From Acidimicrobiales bacterium (GTDB lineage: Bacteria > Actinomycetota > Acidimicrobiia > Acidimicrobiales > UBA8592): a DNA stretch of 64,000 nucleotides. The stretch covers positions 124,001 to 188,000 of the forward strand of contig JACERY010000001.1 in NCBI GenBank assembly GCA_013912105.1. Reading direction: 5' to 3'. Position numbers and translations under genes: made by a program. The notes under the pieces are model-generated. The model searched no databases. It was not told the origin of the DNA and saw nothing but the letters and a program-made list of their open reading frames with translations. This document shows positions 34,393 through 43,622 of this stretch, piece after piece. How positions within the stretch are numbered: position 1 is the first letter of the stretch; each line of letters starts with the position of its first letter.

Positions 34393-35922
34393 TTGAGAAA
34401 AAGCAATTTATTAAAGCTTCTTTCAATTATCTTCACTTTCGCTCTTATCGCAGGAGCCTGCGGTGGAGACGACGACGATAGTTCAAGTAGCAGCGATAGC
34501 AGTGTCCTTGGTGATGACAGCGCAGAAGAGGAAGAAGAATCTTCTTCTTCATCTTCAGAAGCAGCTGAAGAAGAGGCACCTGCCGAAGAAGAAGAAGAAG
34601 AAGCACCTGCCGAAGAAGAAGCAGCCGGCACAGCCGACGACTCAATTCAAGGTGATGGCGCTGAATTATGGGAATCAATTGTTGATGGTGGAGTTGTAGC
34701 AGCGGACGAAAGTCTAGATCCAGTTCTTATCACATTGATCAATATTGAAGGTACCCCAGTAGGTTCTTTCCCTGATATACGTGAAGGTGCGGAAGCAGCT
34801 GTTCAAGCAATTAACGAAACCATGGGCGGACTAAACGGACGACCATTTGATCTCGATTCTTGCGTACATGGACTAGATCCAAACGAAGCAGTAGCCTGTG
34901 CAAACAGCGTTGCTGATGCTCAACCAAACTTGCACATCCAGGGTATTGACTTCTTTAACCCAGTTTTGTGGCCAACACTTGTTGGATCTGGAGTAGCAAT
35001 TCTACAAACAGTTCCAATCTTCATTGAAGACTTCAATACACCTGGTCTTCTCTCTACTGAAGGTGGCTGCGTGGCAGCTTTCCCAAGTGCTATGCAATAC
35101 GGAGTAGAAGTAGTTCAAGCAGATAAGTTTGTAATTCTTTACTCAGATTCAGGTCCTGGACTCGTTTGTTACGAAGACACGCAGAAGCGTATGATTCAAA
35201 CACTAACTGATGAAGGAAAGATCGCTCAAGAAGACTGGATCGGTGTCGATGACGCTTCAGGTGATCCAACTGATAATGACGCTGTCGTTCAGGAAGTAAT
35301 GGAATTCACCAACGGAGCATCTAATGCTTGGGTTTACTTTGGACTCCAATCCACTGACTGTAACGAAATTCTCTCATCACTAGCCTCAAATGGCTACGAC
35401 GGTAATGTCGTGATGTCAGGATCTTGTAAAGACACATCCGTCTTGTCAAACCCTGCTTCAGCAGGCGTTCATATTGGTGCAGCATGCTGTATTCCAGACC
35501 GCCCAGACCTCTGGGACGCATATACCGCTAAGTACTATGATTGGCGAAATGGGAACCTTGATGCCTTTGGACCTACCGTTCCAAGATCAAGCTTCATGGA
35601 AATAGCGCACGATGTTGTCATAACCGCACTCATCCAAATGATTCAATTTGTTGAAGATGGTGGCGACATTGATAATGATGCAGCAGGATTCATGGACCAT
35701 ATTGGAACCCAGTCTAATTTGCATAGAGCGGGTAACCCTCGGTCAATTGACTGCACCCAAAACAGTGAGGAATTCGTTTCTGTTTGTCAGAAAGAACAGG
35801 GATATTACGTTTGGAGTGGACCTGGTGGAGAATTTAGTTATGGCCCATCAGAAGCGCAAATTGACGCTACGGATCTAATCCTTCGTACTGCAATTGCAAA
35901 TCCTCGTCCAGCAGCGGAATAA
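34393..35922 (+). CDS. ABC transporter substrate-binding lipoprotein (branched-chain/amide type)
   Basis: A 509-residue extracellular solute-binding lipoprotein. The start is TTG 34393 behind an unusually strong GGGGGAGG site. A signal peptide (RKSNLLKLLSIIFTFALIAG) ends at Cys23, a degenerate lipobox (AGAC). About residues 25-75 are a Ser/Asp/Glu/Ala/Pro-rich linker, typical of marine Acidimicrobiia lipoproteins. The rest is a type I periplasmic-binding fold with IEGTPVGSFPDIREGAEAA and LNGRPFDLDSC matching the branched-chain amino-acid/amide family. It binds an unknown ligand and feeds the fused permease downstream. Confidence 0.9.
   Translation: MRKSNLLKLLSIIFTFALIAGACGGDDDDSSSSSDSSVLGDDSAEEEEESSSSSSEAAEEEAPAEEEEEEAPAEEEAAGTADDSIQGDGAELWESIVDGGVVAADESLDPVLITLINIEGTPVGSFPDIREGAEAAVQAINETMGGLNGRPFDLDSCVHGLDPNEAVACANSVADAQPNLHIQGIDFFNPVLWPTLVGSGVAILQTVPIFIEDFNTPGLLSTEGGCVAAFPSAMQYGVEVVQADKFVILYSDSGPGLVCYEDTQKRMIQTLTDEGKIAQEDWIGVDDASGDPTDNDAVVQEVMEFTNGASNAWVYFGLQSTDCNEILSSLASNGYDGNVVMSGSCKDTSVLSNPASAGVHIGAACCIPDRPDLWDAYTAKYYDWRNGNLDAFGPTVPRSSFMEIAHDVVITALIQMIQFVEDGGDIDNDAAGFMDHIGTQSNLHRAGNPRSIDCTQNSEEFVSVCQKEQGYYVWSGPGGEFSYGPSEAQIDATDLILRTAIANPRPAAE
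34540..34625 (+). repeat. Microsatellite-like GAA tract with 18-base direct repeat
   Basis: GCACCTGCCGAAGAAGAA occurs at 34576-34593 and again at 34603-34620, embedded in GAA-rich sequence. It encodes the APAEEEE repeats of the lipoprotein linker. The 27-base period equals nine codons, so slippage would change linker length without shifting the frame. Confidence 0.7.
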
Positions 35923-35958
35923 GATAGTTTCTTAATTTCTTAATTAAGACCAAAATAT

Positions 35959-35990
35959 GCAGCGGCGCAACTTAATAGTTGCGCCGCTGC
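35959..35990 (+). terminator. Strong hairpin between binding-protein and permease genes
   Basis: GCAGCGGCGCAAC and GTTGCGCCGCTGC form a perfect 13-bp GC-rich stem with the six-base loop TTAATA, followed by TACTTTT. Placed between the binding-protein stop and the permease start, it probably terminates part of the transcripts or protects the upstream mRNA end. Either would raise binding protein over membrane components. Confidence 0.7.
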
Positions 35991-36057
35991 TACTTTTACG
36001 GCTATAAAGTATGAGGGCCACGAAATTTGGGCTTGAAAATTCTAGGGGGAATATACA

Positions 36058-38217
36058 TTGTCGGCTTTTTTAATTGCTTTAATTGCTGGGATTGGAGCCG
36101 GAGCTCTTTATGCAATGCTAGGTTCCGGTATCGTGGTAGCGTTCCGCGGTTCTGGAGTTATAAACTTCGGCCACGGAGCTGTAGCAGGCTACTCAGCGTA
36201 CACTTTTGATGAGTTACGAGAAACCGGAAATCTTTATCTCCCTTGGTTTGACCCAATCCCAGAATTTGGGTTCTTAAAAGCACTCAAGCTAAATAATATC
36301 CCTGTCCGAATCAATATCTTCAGTGACGTTAATGCAGTTTCTAATAAACCGAACGTCGCTTTAACTATACTTATCTGTTTAGTAATGTCTGCTTTCCTTG
36401 GCCTACTAATGCACTTCCTAGTTTTTAGACCGTTAAGAAACTCTCCGATACTAGGAAAAGTAATTGGGTCTATAGGAGTTTTCCTTTATCTCAGCTCAAT
36501 GATTGTCGTGAACTTTGGGGGTCAGAACCGAGCCGACGATGGCTTCTATGGCTTTGACAATAGTGGTGCACCAGTTAGGAATTTCTTAGGGCTTGGTGGG
36601 TCAATCCCTAGATCTAACTTCTGGCTTTTTGGAGCAGCAATAGTTATGGCTGCTTTAGTCTGGGCACTCTACAGATTCTCTAGATTTGGAATAGCTACAA
36701 GAGCTGCAGATGAAAACGAGAAAGGGGCTTCGTTACTCGGCTATTCTCCTCAATTCCTTGCCGGTGCAAACTGGGTCCTTGCTTCAGTAACAGCTGGCAT
36801 TGCTGGCATTCTCTTCATTCATAAGACTCAACCAGCGCAAATTGCCTTGTTTGTTGTCGGAGGTTTAGGGGCTGCTTTATTCGGGAATCTAACCTCGATT
36901 CCTGGAGCTACTATGGGTGGTCTCGTTATTGGCATGGTTGCCAGTGGAGGTGTGCAACTAGCTAACAACGATTGGTGGCCAGATATCCTTCCTGGCGCTG
37001 GTGTCAGAAACTTTACCCCTTTATTGATCATTATTATTGTGTTGTACTTAAGAGGTGACAAACTCCCCATACGAGGTTCTATAAGCATAGGCCGTCAACC
37101 TAGGGCACCCGCAACCAATCACGTTGCTATAGGAGCTATAGGAGCCGTAGGTATCGCTTTGCTCCTCTCAAACATCTTCGTATCAAAGTGGGAATCTGTT
37201 CTTACTACAACACTTATTGCTATCGTTTTTATGTATAGCTTGACAGTTCTGGTTGGTTTCTTAGGGCAAATTTCTCTTGTCCAATGGGGTATTTCCGGAT
37301 TTGCCGCATACGTAATGATTCGCCTAATGGCAGATGGAACCAAAATTCGCCCAACCGATTTTGTTACTAATTCTGGTTGGGGTTGGCCAACAATTCTTGC
37401 TTTCCTTGCTGCAATAGTAGTAGCGGTAATTTTAGGTCTTCTGATAGGTATTCCTGCCCTTCGTATACGTGGAGTGCAGCTTGCCGTGGTTACTATCGCA
37501 GCTGTGATCGCTATTGAAAATATGCTTTTACGAAACGTTCCTTTGATGGGAGCAGGATCCGTTTCTGTTAACCCAACGCCTGAACCATACTGGTTCGGCC
37601 AATACGTTGGTGGCTTCAATCCGAATACCGCTAGAAATGACTATTGGAAATTCAGTCTGTTTCTCATAATTGTTGCTGCTCTATTAGGAATCGGAGTTGC
37701 TAACCTTCGACGCGGTCAAATAGGAAGACGTTTTCTAGCTATTCGAGCAAATGAGCGAGCAGCTTCTGCTTCAGGTATCAATGTTGCCAATATGAAACTT
37801 CTGGGCTTTGGTATATCTTCAGGTATAGCTGCGATAGCTGGTTGCTTAATGGCTTACAAATTGCCTGGGCTGCAAGAAACACAATTTGAGGTCTTTGGAG
37901 GTTTGGCACTACTAGCATTTGTTTACCTTGGTGGCATTACTACTATTTGGGGTGCAATCGTTGGGGGTTGCTTAATGGCTGGTGGTTTATTACCTGAATT
38001 CTTAGGAGTTCACTTTGAATCAATTGATAAAGGATTAATCAATGCAGTTGGAGCAATTGGTCTAATTGTTAATGCGAAAGTAACAAACGGAGAAGGCATA
38101 GCCTTGCTTCAAACTGATCTTGTCAAGAACACGCTAGCTGCGTTACGAAGACCACCAGATGATGAAGTTGATGCAGATAATGCAGATGATCTAGAGACTC
38201 ACGAGGCAACAGCATGA
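36058..38217 (+). CDS. Fused LivH-LivM branched-chain-type ABC permease
   Basis: A 719-residue permease that joins both membrane subunits of a Liv-type importer. Residues about 1-335 are LivH-like, with FLIALIAGIGAGALYAMLGSG at the start and INFGHGAVA as family landmark. A short charged linker precedes a LivM-like half, about 345-690, with GFLGQISLVQWGISGFAAYV and GRRFLAIRANERAASASGI, the EAA-type loop contacting the ATPases. An acidic tail (DDEVDADNADDLE) ends it. Start TTG 36058 follows AGGGGGA. It overlaps the LivG gene by four bases. The transported compound is unknown. Confidence 0.9.
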   Translation: MSAFLIALIAGIGAGALYAMLGSGIVVAFRGSGVINFGHGAVAGYSAYTFDELRETGNLYLPWFDPIPEFGFLKALKLNNIPVRINIFSDVNAVSNKPNVALTILICLVMSAFLGLLMHFLVFRPLRNSPILGKVIGSIGVFLYLSSMIVVNFGGQNRADDGFYGFDNSGAPVRNFLGLGGSIPRSNFWLFGAAIVMAALVWALYRFSRFGIATRAADENEKGASLLGYSPQFLAGANWVLASVTAGIAGILFIHKTQPAQIALFVVGGLGAALFGNLTSIPGATMGGLVIGMVASGGVQLANNDWWPDILPGAGVRNFTPLLIIIIVLYLRGDKLPIRGSISIGRQPRAPATNHVAIGAIGAVGIALLLSNIFVSKWESVLTTTLIAIVFMYSLTVLVGFLGQISLVQWGISGFAAYVMIRLMADGTKIRPTDFVTNSGWGWPTILAFLAAIVVAVILGLLIGIPALRIRGVQLAVVTIAAVIAIENMLLRNVPLMGAGSVSVNPTPEPYWFGQYVGGFNPNTARNDYWKFSLFLIIVAALLGIGVANLRRGQIGRRFLAIRANERAASASGINVANMKLLGFGISSGIAAIAGCLMAYKLPGLQETQFEVFGGLALLAFVYLGGITTIWGAIVGGCLMAGGLLPEFLGVHFESIDKGLINAVGAIGLIVNAKVTNGEGIALLQTDLVKNTLAALRRPPDDEVDADNADDLETHEATA

Positions 38218-39038
38218 CCAATATCCTAGAAACGAAAGGCCTTACGGTAACCTTTGGAGGTCTGAACGCAAATGATAATGTTGATCTAGAAATTCCTGAA
38301 GGCAAGTTTGTTGGCCTTATAGGTCCTAATGGTGCAGGAAAGACAACTTTCATTGACGCGATCACCGGGTACGTTCCCACTTCTGCGGGTTCAGCAGTAT
38401 TTAATGGTTCCGATATAGGCGAACTAAAACCTCATGAAAGAGCTCAGAGCGGACTGGTTCGAACATTTCAGTCTCTTGAACTTTTTGAAGACCTAACAGT
38501 TAGAGATAATCTTCTGGTAGCCGCCTATCCGACTCGGTGGTTTACCTTCCTAGCCGACATGTTCCATATTTCTCGGAAAGATAAGGAGATCGAGGAACGT
38601 GTTGACTGGGCAATAGAAATTATGGGACTCCAAGATGTTACTGACGCTATGCCGACAGATTTATCACATGGCCGTCGTAAACTTGTAGGTGTGGCTAGAG
38701 CTTTAGCTGCAAGGCCAAAACTTATCTTGCTCGATGAACCGGCAGCAGGTTTGGATACTGCTGAGAGTCAGATCCTTGGAGGTCATCTTAGAGAATTCCT
38801 TGACCATGACATGTCAGTCTTCTTAATAGATCACGACATGGGGCTGGTATTAAGTGTCTGTGACTATATCTATGTTCTTGACTTTGGGAAAATTATAGCT
38901 TCTGGAACCCCCGCAGAAATTCGAGAAAGCTCGGCTGTTAAAGCTGCATACCTTGGTGAACAAGCCGGTGAAATACAAGCTCAAGAAGGTGAACGCATGA
39001 GGAGTCAGCAAAAAGACCTAGGGGAAAGCAATGACTGA
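38214..39038 (+). CDS. livG: Branched-chain-type ABC transporter ATP-binding protein
   Basis: A 274-residue LivG-type ATPase. The Walker A motif is GPNGAGKTTF. The signature is LSHGRRKLVGVARAL (His in place of the usual Gly), the Walker B LILLDEPAAGLD, and the switch His lies in FLIDHDMGLVL. The conserved QSLELFEDLTVRDNLLVA segment is the typical Liv-family Q-loop region. It pairs with LivF, overlapping it by eight bases, to energise the fused permease. Confidence 0.92.
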   Translation: MTNILETKGLTVTFGGLNANDNVDLEIPEGKFVGLIGPNGAGKTTFIDAITGYVPTSAGSAVFNGSDIGELKPHERAQSGLVRTFQSLELFEDLTVRDNLLVAAYPTRWFTFLADMFHISRKDKEIEERVDWAIEIMGLQDVTDAMPTDLSHGRRKLVGVARALAARPKLILLDEPAAGLDTAESQILGGHLREFLDHDMSVFLIDHDMGLVLSVCDYIYVLDFGKIIASGTPAEIRESSAVKAAYLGEQAGEIQAQEGERMRSQQKDLGESND

Positions 39039-39804
39039 TACAACTACTGAACGAATTTCCCTTAATGGAGAAAGTCCTTTACTTGACATTAATAATCTCT
39101 CTGCCGGATATGCCGGTGTTGCTGTTATCCGAGGAGTTAACATAACGGTCAATAAAGGAGAAGTCGTTGCCCTTCTTGGACCAAATGGAGCAGGTAAAAC
39201 AACAACGCTTCTTTCTACCTCTGGCTTACTTAAAGCTCTTGAAGGAACCGTGACGGTTTTAGGAGAACCAGCTAACTCTGGAGCGCCATACAAAACAGCA
39301 AGACTAGGACTTGCTCATGTTCCCGAAGATAGGTCATTATTTTTTGGTTTGACTGTTCAAGAGAATCTTCGTCTTGGATTGAGAGGTAAGAGAAGCGATC
39401 AAGCAGCTGGATACGAGGCCGCTCTTGACTTATTACCTGCCCTACGACCTCTTATGCAGAGAAGAGCAGGACTTCTTTCTGGCGGCGAGCAACAAATGCT
39501 AGCTATGGCAAGAGCTTTAGTTTCTAACCCGAAGATGCTTCTGGTTGATGAAATGAGTCTAGGTCTAGCGCCAATTATCGTTGAACGGCTACTTCCAATT
39601 GTTCGAGATATAGCAAGCGAAACCGGAGCTGGTGTCTTGATAGTTGAACAGCATGTGCACTTAGCGCTTGAAGTCTGCGATCGAGCCTATGTAATGAGTC
39701 ATGGCGAAATTGTTCTAGAGGGCTCAGCAGACGAATTATTAGAGAGGCAAGACCTCCTAGAAGCTAGCTATTTAGGTGGAGATCTTGAAGAGGAAACAAA
39801 ATGA
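39031..39804 (+). CDS. livF: Branched-chain-type ABC transporter ATP-binding protein
   Basis: A 257-residue LivF-type ATPase. The Walker A motif is GPNGAGKTTT, the signature LSGGEQQMLAMARAL and the Walker B MLLVDEMSLGLAP, in which Met follows the catalytic Glu as is common in LivF; the switch His is in IVEQHVHLAL. Residues 1-10 precede the conserved LLDINNLSAGYAG. It overlaps both LivG (8 bases) and the next membrane protein gene (4 bases). Confidence 0.92.
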   Translation: MTDTTTERISLNGESPLLDINNLSAGYAGVAVIRGVNITVNKGEVVALLGPNGAGKTTTLLSTSGLLKALEGTVTVLGEPANSGAPYKTARLGLAHVPEDRSLFFGLTVQENLRLGLRGKRSDQAAGYEAALDLLPALRPLMQRRAGLLSGGEQQMLAMARALVSNPKMLLVDEMSLGLAPIIVERLLPIVRDIASETGAGVLIVEQHVHLALEVCDRAYVMSHGEIVLEGSADELLERQDLLEASYLGGDLEEETK

Positions 39805-40685
39805 ATCACCATAAATTACTTTCCTATGCTCATCTCATTCTGGCTGGGGGATACCTAGTTTTTGCTTTAGTTGGCTCTTGGGCCAAAAGAGGTTCCGGTT
39901 ATGGAGCATTTAGCAGCGATGGTGGAACAGGTTTTGGAATTATCGGAGTTGTTCTAGGAGCTATCCTTGTCCTCTGCGCAATTTTTAGGATTATTGGCCG
40001 AGCACAAGTCCTCCCAGGCCTTGGTGTAGAGCAACTTACAATTATTATCGGAGTAGCAGCATGGCTGAACCTTATTTGTTTCATCGTAGGGTGGCTTCCG
40101 ATCTTTGAGTACGGAGAAGGAAGACGGCGAGGTGTTCCTGGAACCGGCTGGGGCGTCGTTGGTGGCTACTTTACAGTTTCTCAAATTCCATTATTGCTTT
40201 CCCCCCTTACATTGGGAATCCCAAGTCCCAGCAAAGGAATCAAGGCGCTTTCCGATAAGAATCGTCAACTGTTCTCGATAGGGACAATTGCTAGTGGAAT
40301 CGGATTTATTGTTTTCCCATTTATGGCATGGGTAAAGAGTGGGTCAATTCAATTAAGTGCCTTTGACGGGAGGAGCGGCAATCCTACCTCAGGGCCGAGA
40401 TTTGGTTATCTTCTTCTAGTTTTAGGTGTTATTCTAGTACTAGCGGGACTTATGCGACTTCGACCAAAAGGTTTAGCTGAACCAGGGCCTAACATGCTTC
40501 TATCTCATTGCCTGCTAACAATTGGCGTGCTTTCGATTACGATGCCCCTAGGTATCATTATTTCCTGCTTCCAGAGGAGTGGATTAGATATAGGTGTTGG
40601 CACTTGGCTTACGCTCGCTTCTAGCCTTCTTGTTATCGGCTTAGCGCTTAGCGAGAATAAGTCACGTGGCGCCGTAGGCGTATAA
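39801..40685 (+). CDS. Multi-pass membrane protein of unknown function, last gene of the Liv-type operon
   Basis: A 294-residue hydrophobic protein with about eight membrane segments, apparently two similar halves: each contains a GSWAKRGSGYGAF/AWVKSGSIQLSAF segment before a GFGIIGVVLGAILVL/RFGYLLLVLGVILVL helix. I recognise no family. It starts within the livF stop (ATGA), so it is translated with the ABC transporter and may be an accessory component or simply co-regulated. The internal duplication is suggested by eye. Confidence 0.6.
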   Translation: MNHHKLLSYAHLILAGGYLVFALVGSWAKRGSGYGAFSSDGGTGFGIIGVVLGAILVLCAIFRIIGRAQVLPGLGVEQLTIIIGVAAWLNLICFIVGWLPIFEYGEGRRRGVPGTGWGVVGGYFTVSQIPLLLSPLTLGIPSPSKGIKALSDKNRQLFSIGTIASGIGFIVFPFMAWVKSGSIQLSAFDGRSGNPTSGPRFGYLLLVLGVILVLAGLMRLRPKGLAEPGPNMLLSHCLLTIGVLSITMPLGIIISCFQRSGLDIGVGTWLTLASSLLVIGLALSENKSRGAVGV

Positions 40686-40712
40686 CTCTCAAACTATCTC
40701 ATGAATACTTGC

Positions 40713-42539
40713 CTACCATGTATCAATCATTGGGCGTTTTTTTCCACTTCGTTGCTTAGGTAAAGATGCAGCCTTCAACATATGAGAAATCCAACGTCGC
40801 GATTCCATTGGGTCTATAACATCATCTATTTCAAAGTGGTCTGCCATACTAATTCCTTTACCAACCTCATACATGCGTTCTACAAGCGCTTGATAGGCAT
40901 TTTCGCGTTCTTCTAGGTCTTCTATTGCCTCCAGTTCCTTTCGGTAACCTAATTTGACTGCCCCCTCAAGTCCCATTCCTCCAAACTCGCTCGTAGGCCA
41001 AGCAATAGTAAAGAGAGGAAATTTAAATCCACCAGAAGCCATAGCTTGTGCTCCTAGCCCATATGCTTTTCTGAGAACAATCGTGCAAGTTGGTATAGAC
41101 ATAGACCTCGCAGTTACAAACATTCGACTTACGTGTCTTACTAGACCAGTCTTTTCTGCTTCGGGCCCAACCATAAAACCAGGAGTGTCACATAAATTAA
41201 CTAGCGGCAGATCAAATGCATCACAGAGTTGCATAAATCGGGATGCCTTGTCTGCTGCATCACTGTCAATTGCGCCTCCCAGATGCGCAGGGTTGTTCGC
41301 GATAACACCAACAGGTTTACCTTCGATTCGAGCTAACATTGTAATTATCCCGAGTCCAAAATCTTTTCTAATTTCAAGTAAAGAATCAGAATCAAATATC
41401 ACTTCAATGATTTCTCTAACATCATAAACGCGTAATCTATTCTCTGGAATAAGATGCCGAAGTTGTCTTTGGTCGGAATACTCCCAGTCTGCTATTGGTC
41501 CTTGAAAATAACTGATATATTTTTTAGCTACTTGAACAGCCTCTTCTTCATCAATAACACTAATATCAACAACTCCGTTGTAACGCTGTATTTCCATCGG
41601 GCCTATTTCTTTCGGGTCATAAGTGCCTAATCCCCCACCTTCAATCATTGCTGGACCGCCCATACCTATATTTGAATTCTCAGTGGCTATCACTACATCA
41701 CAGCAGCCAAGGATTGCAGCATTCCCAGCGAAACAATAGCCAGAATTAATTCCTACTAGGGGCACTAGTGCTGAAAGTTCCGCCCATAGGCCGAAGGCAA
41801 GACAATCAAGACCAGCAACCTGAAGTCCATCAGTATCACCTGGCCGCCCTCCGCCTCCTTCAGTGAAAAAAATCACTGGGAGTTCTAAGCGTTTCGCTAT
41901 TTCAAATAGTCGATCTTTTTTACGATGGTTTTGCCCTCCTTGGGTACCTGCAAGGACCGTATAATCATAGGACATAATAACGCATTGCGAATTTTCATCG
42001 GGAAAAAGGTGGCCATTTACCTCCGCTATCCCACCGATCATCCCATCTGCCGGCGTGTTCTCTATCAAATCTTCTAGAGTTCTTCTTTTCCTCTGAGGAG
42101 CAATCGCCAAGGGCCCATATTCAATATACGAATTACCGTCAACCAAGTCATCTAGGTTTTCTCTAGCAGTCCGCTGCTGGGAAGCTCTACGTCGTTCAAC
42201 AGCTTTTCGGCGTCGATGATCTAAACCTAGAGCATGCCTTTCGTTTACTGCTTCAAGATCGTCCCTAATAAAATCAAGATCTATTTCATTAAACGAACTT
42301 TCAGTATCTTTCGAAACTTCCTTAAGCATGAGAGAAATCAAATTTTGTTCTTCAGATACTGTCTCGCCTACTTCAATATGAATCTTTTGTACCGTGCCGC
42401 TAGAAGTAGTTAAAATTTCATGTTCCATTTTCATGGATTCAATTAAAGCTACCCTTTGCCCAAGCGCCACATCATCACCTATTTCTACATCTATAAAAAG
42501 AACAGTTCCTTGCATTGGTGAAACGATGTCAGAATTCAT
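40713..42539 (-). CDS. BCCP-carboxyltransferase fusion of acyl-CoA carboxylase
   Basis: A 608-residue protein. Residues 1-75 are a biotinyl domain with ESMKMEH, Lys37 being the biotin site. A linker follows, then a carboxyltransferase of the AccD5/PccB type from about 95, with FFTEGGGGRPGD and GLQVAGLDCLAFG in the first half and PTCTIVLRKAYGLGAQAM plus AWPTSEFGGMG in the second. It would transfer CO2 from carboxybiotin to an acyl-CoA. Biotin carboxylase is not in the window, and the usual arrangement joins BCCP to that enzyme instead, so this N-terminal fusion is uncommon. The downstream genes encode SnoaL-like and nitroreductase proteins. Confidence 0.88.
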   Translation of the reverse strand: MNSDIVSPMQGTVLFIDVEIGDDVALGQRVALIESMKMEHEILTTSSGTVQKIHIEVGETVSEEQNLISLMLKEVSKDTESSFNEIDLDFIRDDLEAVNERHALGLDHRRRKAVERRRASQQRTARENLDDLVDGNSYIEYGPLAIAPQRKRRTLEDLIENTPADGMIGGIAEVNGHLFPDENSQCVIMSYDYTVLAGTQGGQNHRKKDRLFEIAKRLELPVIFFTEGGGGRPGDTDGLQVAGLDCLAFGLWAELSALVPLVGINSGYCFAGNAAILGCCDVVIATENSNIGMGGPAMIEGGGLGTYDPKEIGPMEIQRYNGVVDISVIDEEEAVQVAKKYISYFQGPIADWEYSDQRQLRHLIPENRLRVYDVREIIEVIFDSDSLLEIRKDFGLGIITMLARIEGKPVGVIANNPAHLGGAIDSDAADKASRFMQLCDAFDLPLVNLCDTPGFMVGPEAEKTGLVRHVSRMFVTARSMSIPTCTIVLRKAYGLGAQAMASGGFKFPLFTIAWPTSEFGGMGLEGAVKLGYRKELEAIEDLEERENAYQALVERMYEVGKGISMADHFEIDDVIDPMESRRWISHMLKAASLPKQRSGKKRPMIDTW

Positions 42540-42551
42540 AGAAGTGCAGGA

Positions 42552-42941
42552 TTAATCAGACGGAGTTGGTAATTGATTTAAATAGGTTGGAAGATCAAAA
42601 TAATCTCGCCAGAGAGTAATTTTGCCATGTTGAATCTCAAAAATACCTGCGCAAGGCATCTCAACCCACCCATGTGGCCACAAGAATTTATCTAGCCTTT
42701 CGTTCATTACAATTGATTCAGTACTTGTTTGTTTCATAGTAATCCAGTCAATCTGGTCACAACGGTCCATCATGGGTTTGAGTTGTTGGAAGATCGCATC
42801 TCGTCCAAAAACTTTTCCCATTGGAACATTGTCATACTCGCAGTTCTCACTTAGAAGCAAAACAGCTTGTTCTAAATCCATCTCGTTGATGTAATCAATA
42901 AATGTTGTTACTACTTGGTCGGGGCTCATCTCATTTGTCAT
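42552..42941 (-). CDS. SnoaL/limonene-epoxide-hydrolase-like protein
   Basis: A 129-residue NTF2-fold protein. The helix VVTTFIDYINEMDLEQAVLL is followed by LSENCEYDNVPMGKVFGRDAI, the region that in limonene-1,2-epoxide hydrolases holds the catalytic Asp/Arg neighbourhood. FEIQHGKITLWRDYFDL is the typical last strand pair. It may hydrate an epoxide or isomerise a ketone. I use ATG 42941, which overlaps the nitroreductase stop by four bases; a longer frame to 42968 lies inside that gene. Confidence 0.7.
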   Translation of the reverse strand: MTNEMSPDQVVTTFIDYINEMDLEQAVLLLSENCEYDNVPMGKVFGRDAIFQQLKPMMDRCDQIDWITMKQTSTESIVMNERLDKFLWPHGWVEMPCAGIFEIQHGKITLWRDYFDLPTYLNQLPTPSD

Positions 42942-43606
42942 GGCGCACTTCCACCCCACCTGTCCCAATGCAAGACAGTTTCTAGTGGAGGCCTTTTAGC
43001 TGGCTTAAAATTAGTTCCTATGGAATAACCGCAAGTGATTAAAGCGCATTGAGTAAAACTTTCGAAATCAATTCCCAAAACTTCAGCTGCTTGCTCTTCA
43101 AACATTAGGTGAATCGTTGTCCATGCAGTGCCTAGCCCTCTCTCACGTGCCGCAAGCATGAAACTCCATGCACCAGGCAGGATTGACCCAAGCATTGCTG
43201 CTGAAGCCATTGAAGGGAGTCCTTCATATCTTCCAGGTAGTACTGGGATCATCATGACTGGTACTTTCTCAAAATTCTCAGCTAGATAAGCCGCAGAACT
43301 TAGAACTCGGTCTTGTTGCGATAGCCGGTCAGGGTCTTCACCTTTGTAAGCAGTTTCTACATTTCCTTCCATTTGGGTGTATAGTTTCCAACCTTCTTTA
43401 TAAAGATTAGCTAAAGCTTCACGTTGTCCTGGGTCAGTTACGACTAACCACTGCCAACCTTGTGAATTTGATCCAGTTGGAGATTGCAAGGCTGATTCTA
43501 GGCATTCTTTAATCACTTCTGGTTCTACAGGTTTCTCAAAATCCAAGCGTTTACGAACTGCTCGTGTCGTTGAGAGAACCTCATCTACTGATAAATTTAA
43601 TTTCAT
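42938..43606 (-). CDS. Nitroreductase family protein (copy 1)
   Basis: A 222-residue FMN-dependent nitroreductase-fold protein. TTRAVRKRLDFEKPVEPE at residue 13 is the FMN-phosphate binding start, SPTGSNSQGWQWLVV the substrate/FMN loop, and ARERGLGTAWTT near residue 160 the C-terminal FMN contact. The family reduces nitro groups, enones or flavins using NAD(P)H. It is a close relative of the gene at 48069-48746 (shared TTRAVRKRLD). The ribosome site AGGAAAA precedes ATG 43606. Confidence 0.85.
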   Translation of the reverse strand: MKLNLSVDEVLSTTRAVRKRLDFEKPVEPEVIKECLESALQSPTGSNSQGWQWLVVTDPGQREALANLYKEGWKLYTQMEGNVETAYKGEDPDRLSQQDRVLSSAAYLAENFEKVPVMMIPVLPGRYEGLPSMASAAMLGSILPGAWSFMLAARERGLGTAWTTIHLMFEEQAAEVLGIDFESFTQCALITCGYSIGTNFKPAKRPPLETVLHWDRWGGSAP

Positions 43607-43622
43607 TTTTTTCCTATCTTTG

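Noticed and set aside
34308..34631. Serine-rich minus-strand frame opposite the lipoprotein linker
   Set aside because: An antisense reflection of GAA-rich codons; no ribosome site and no family.
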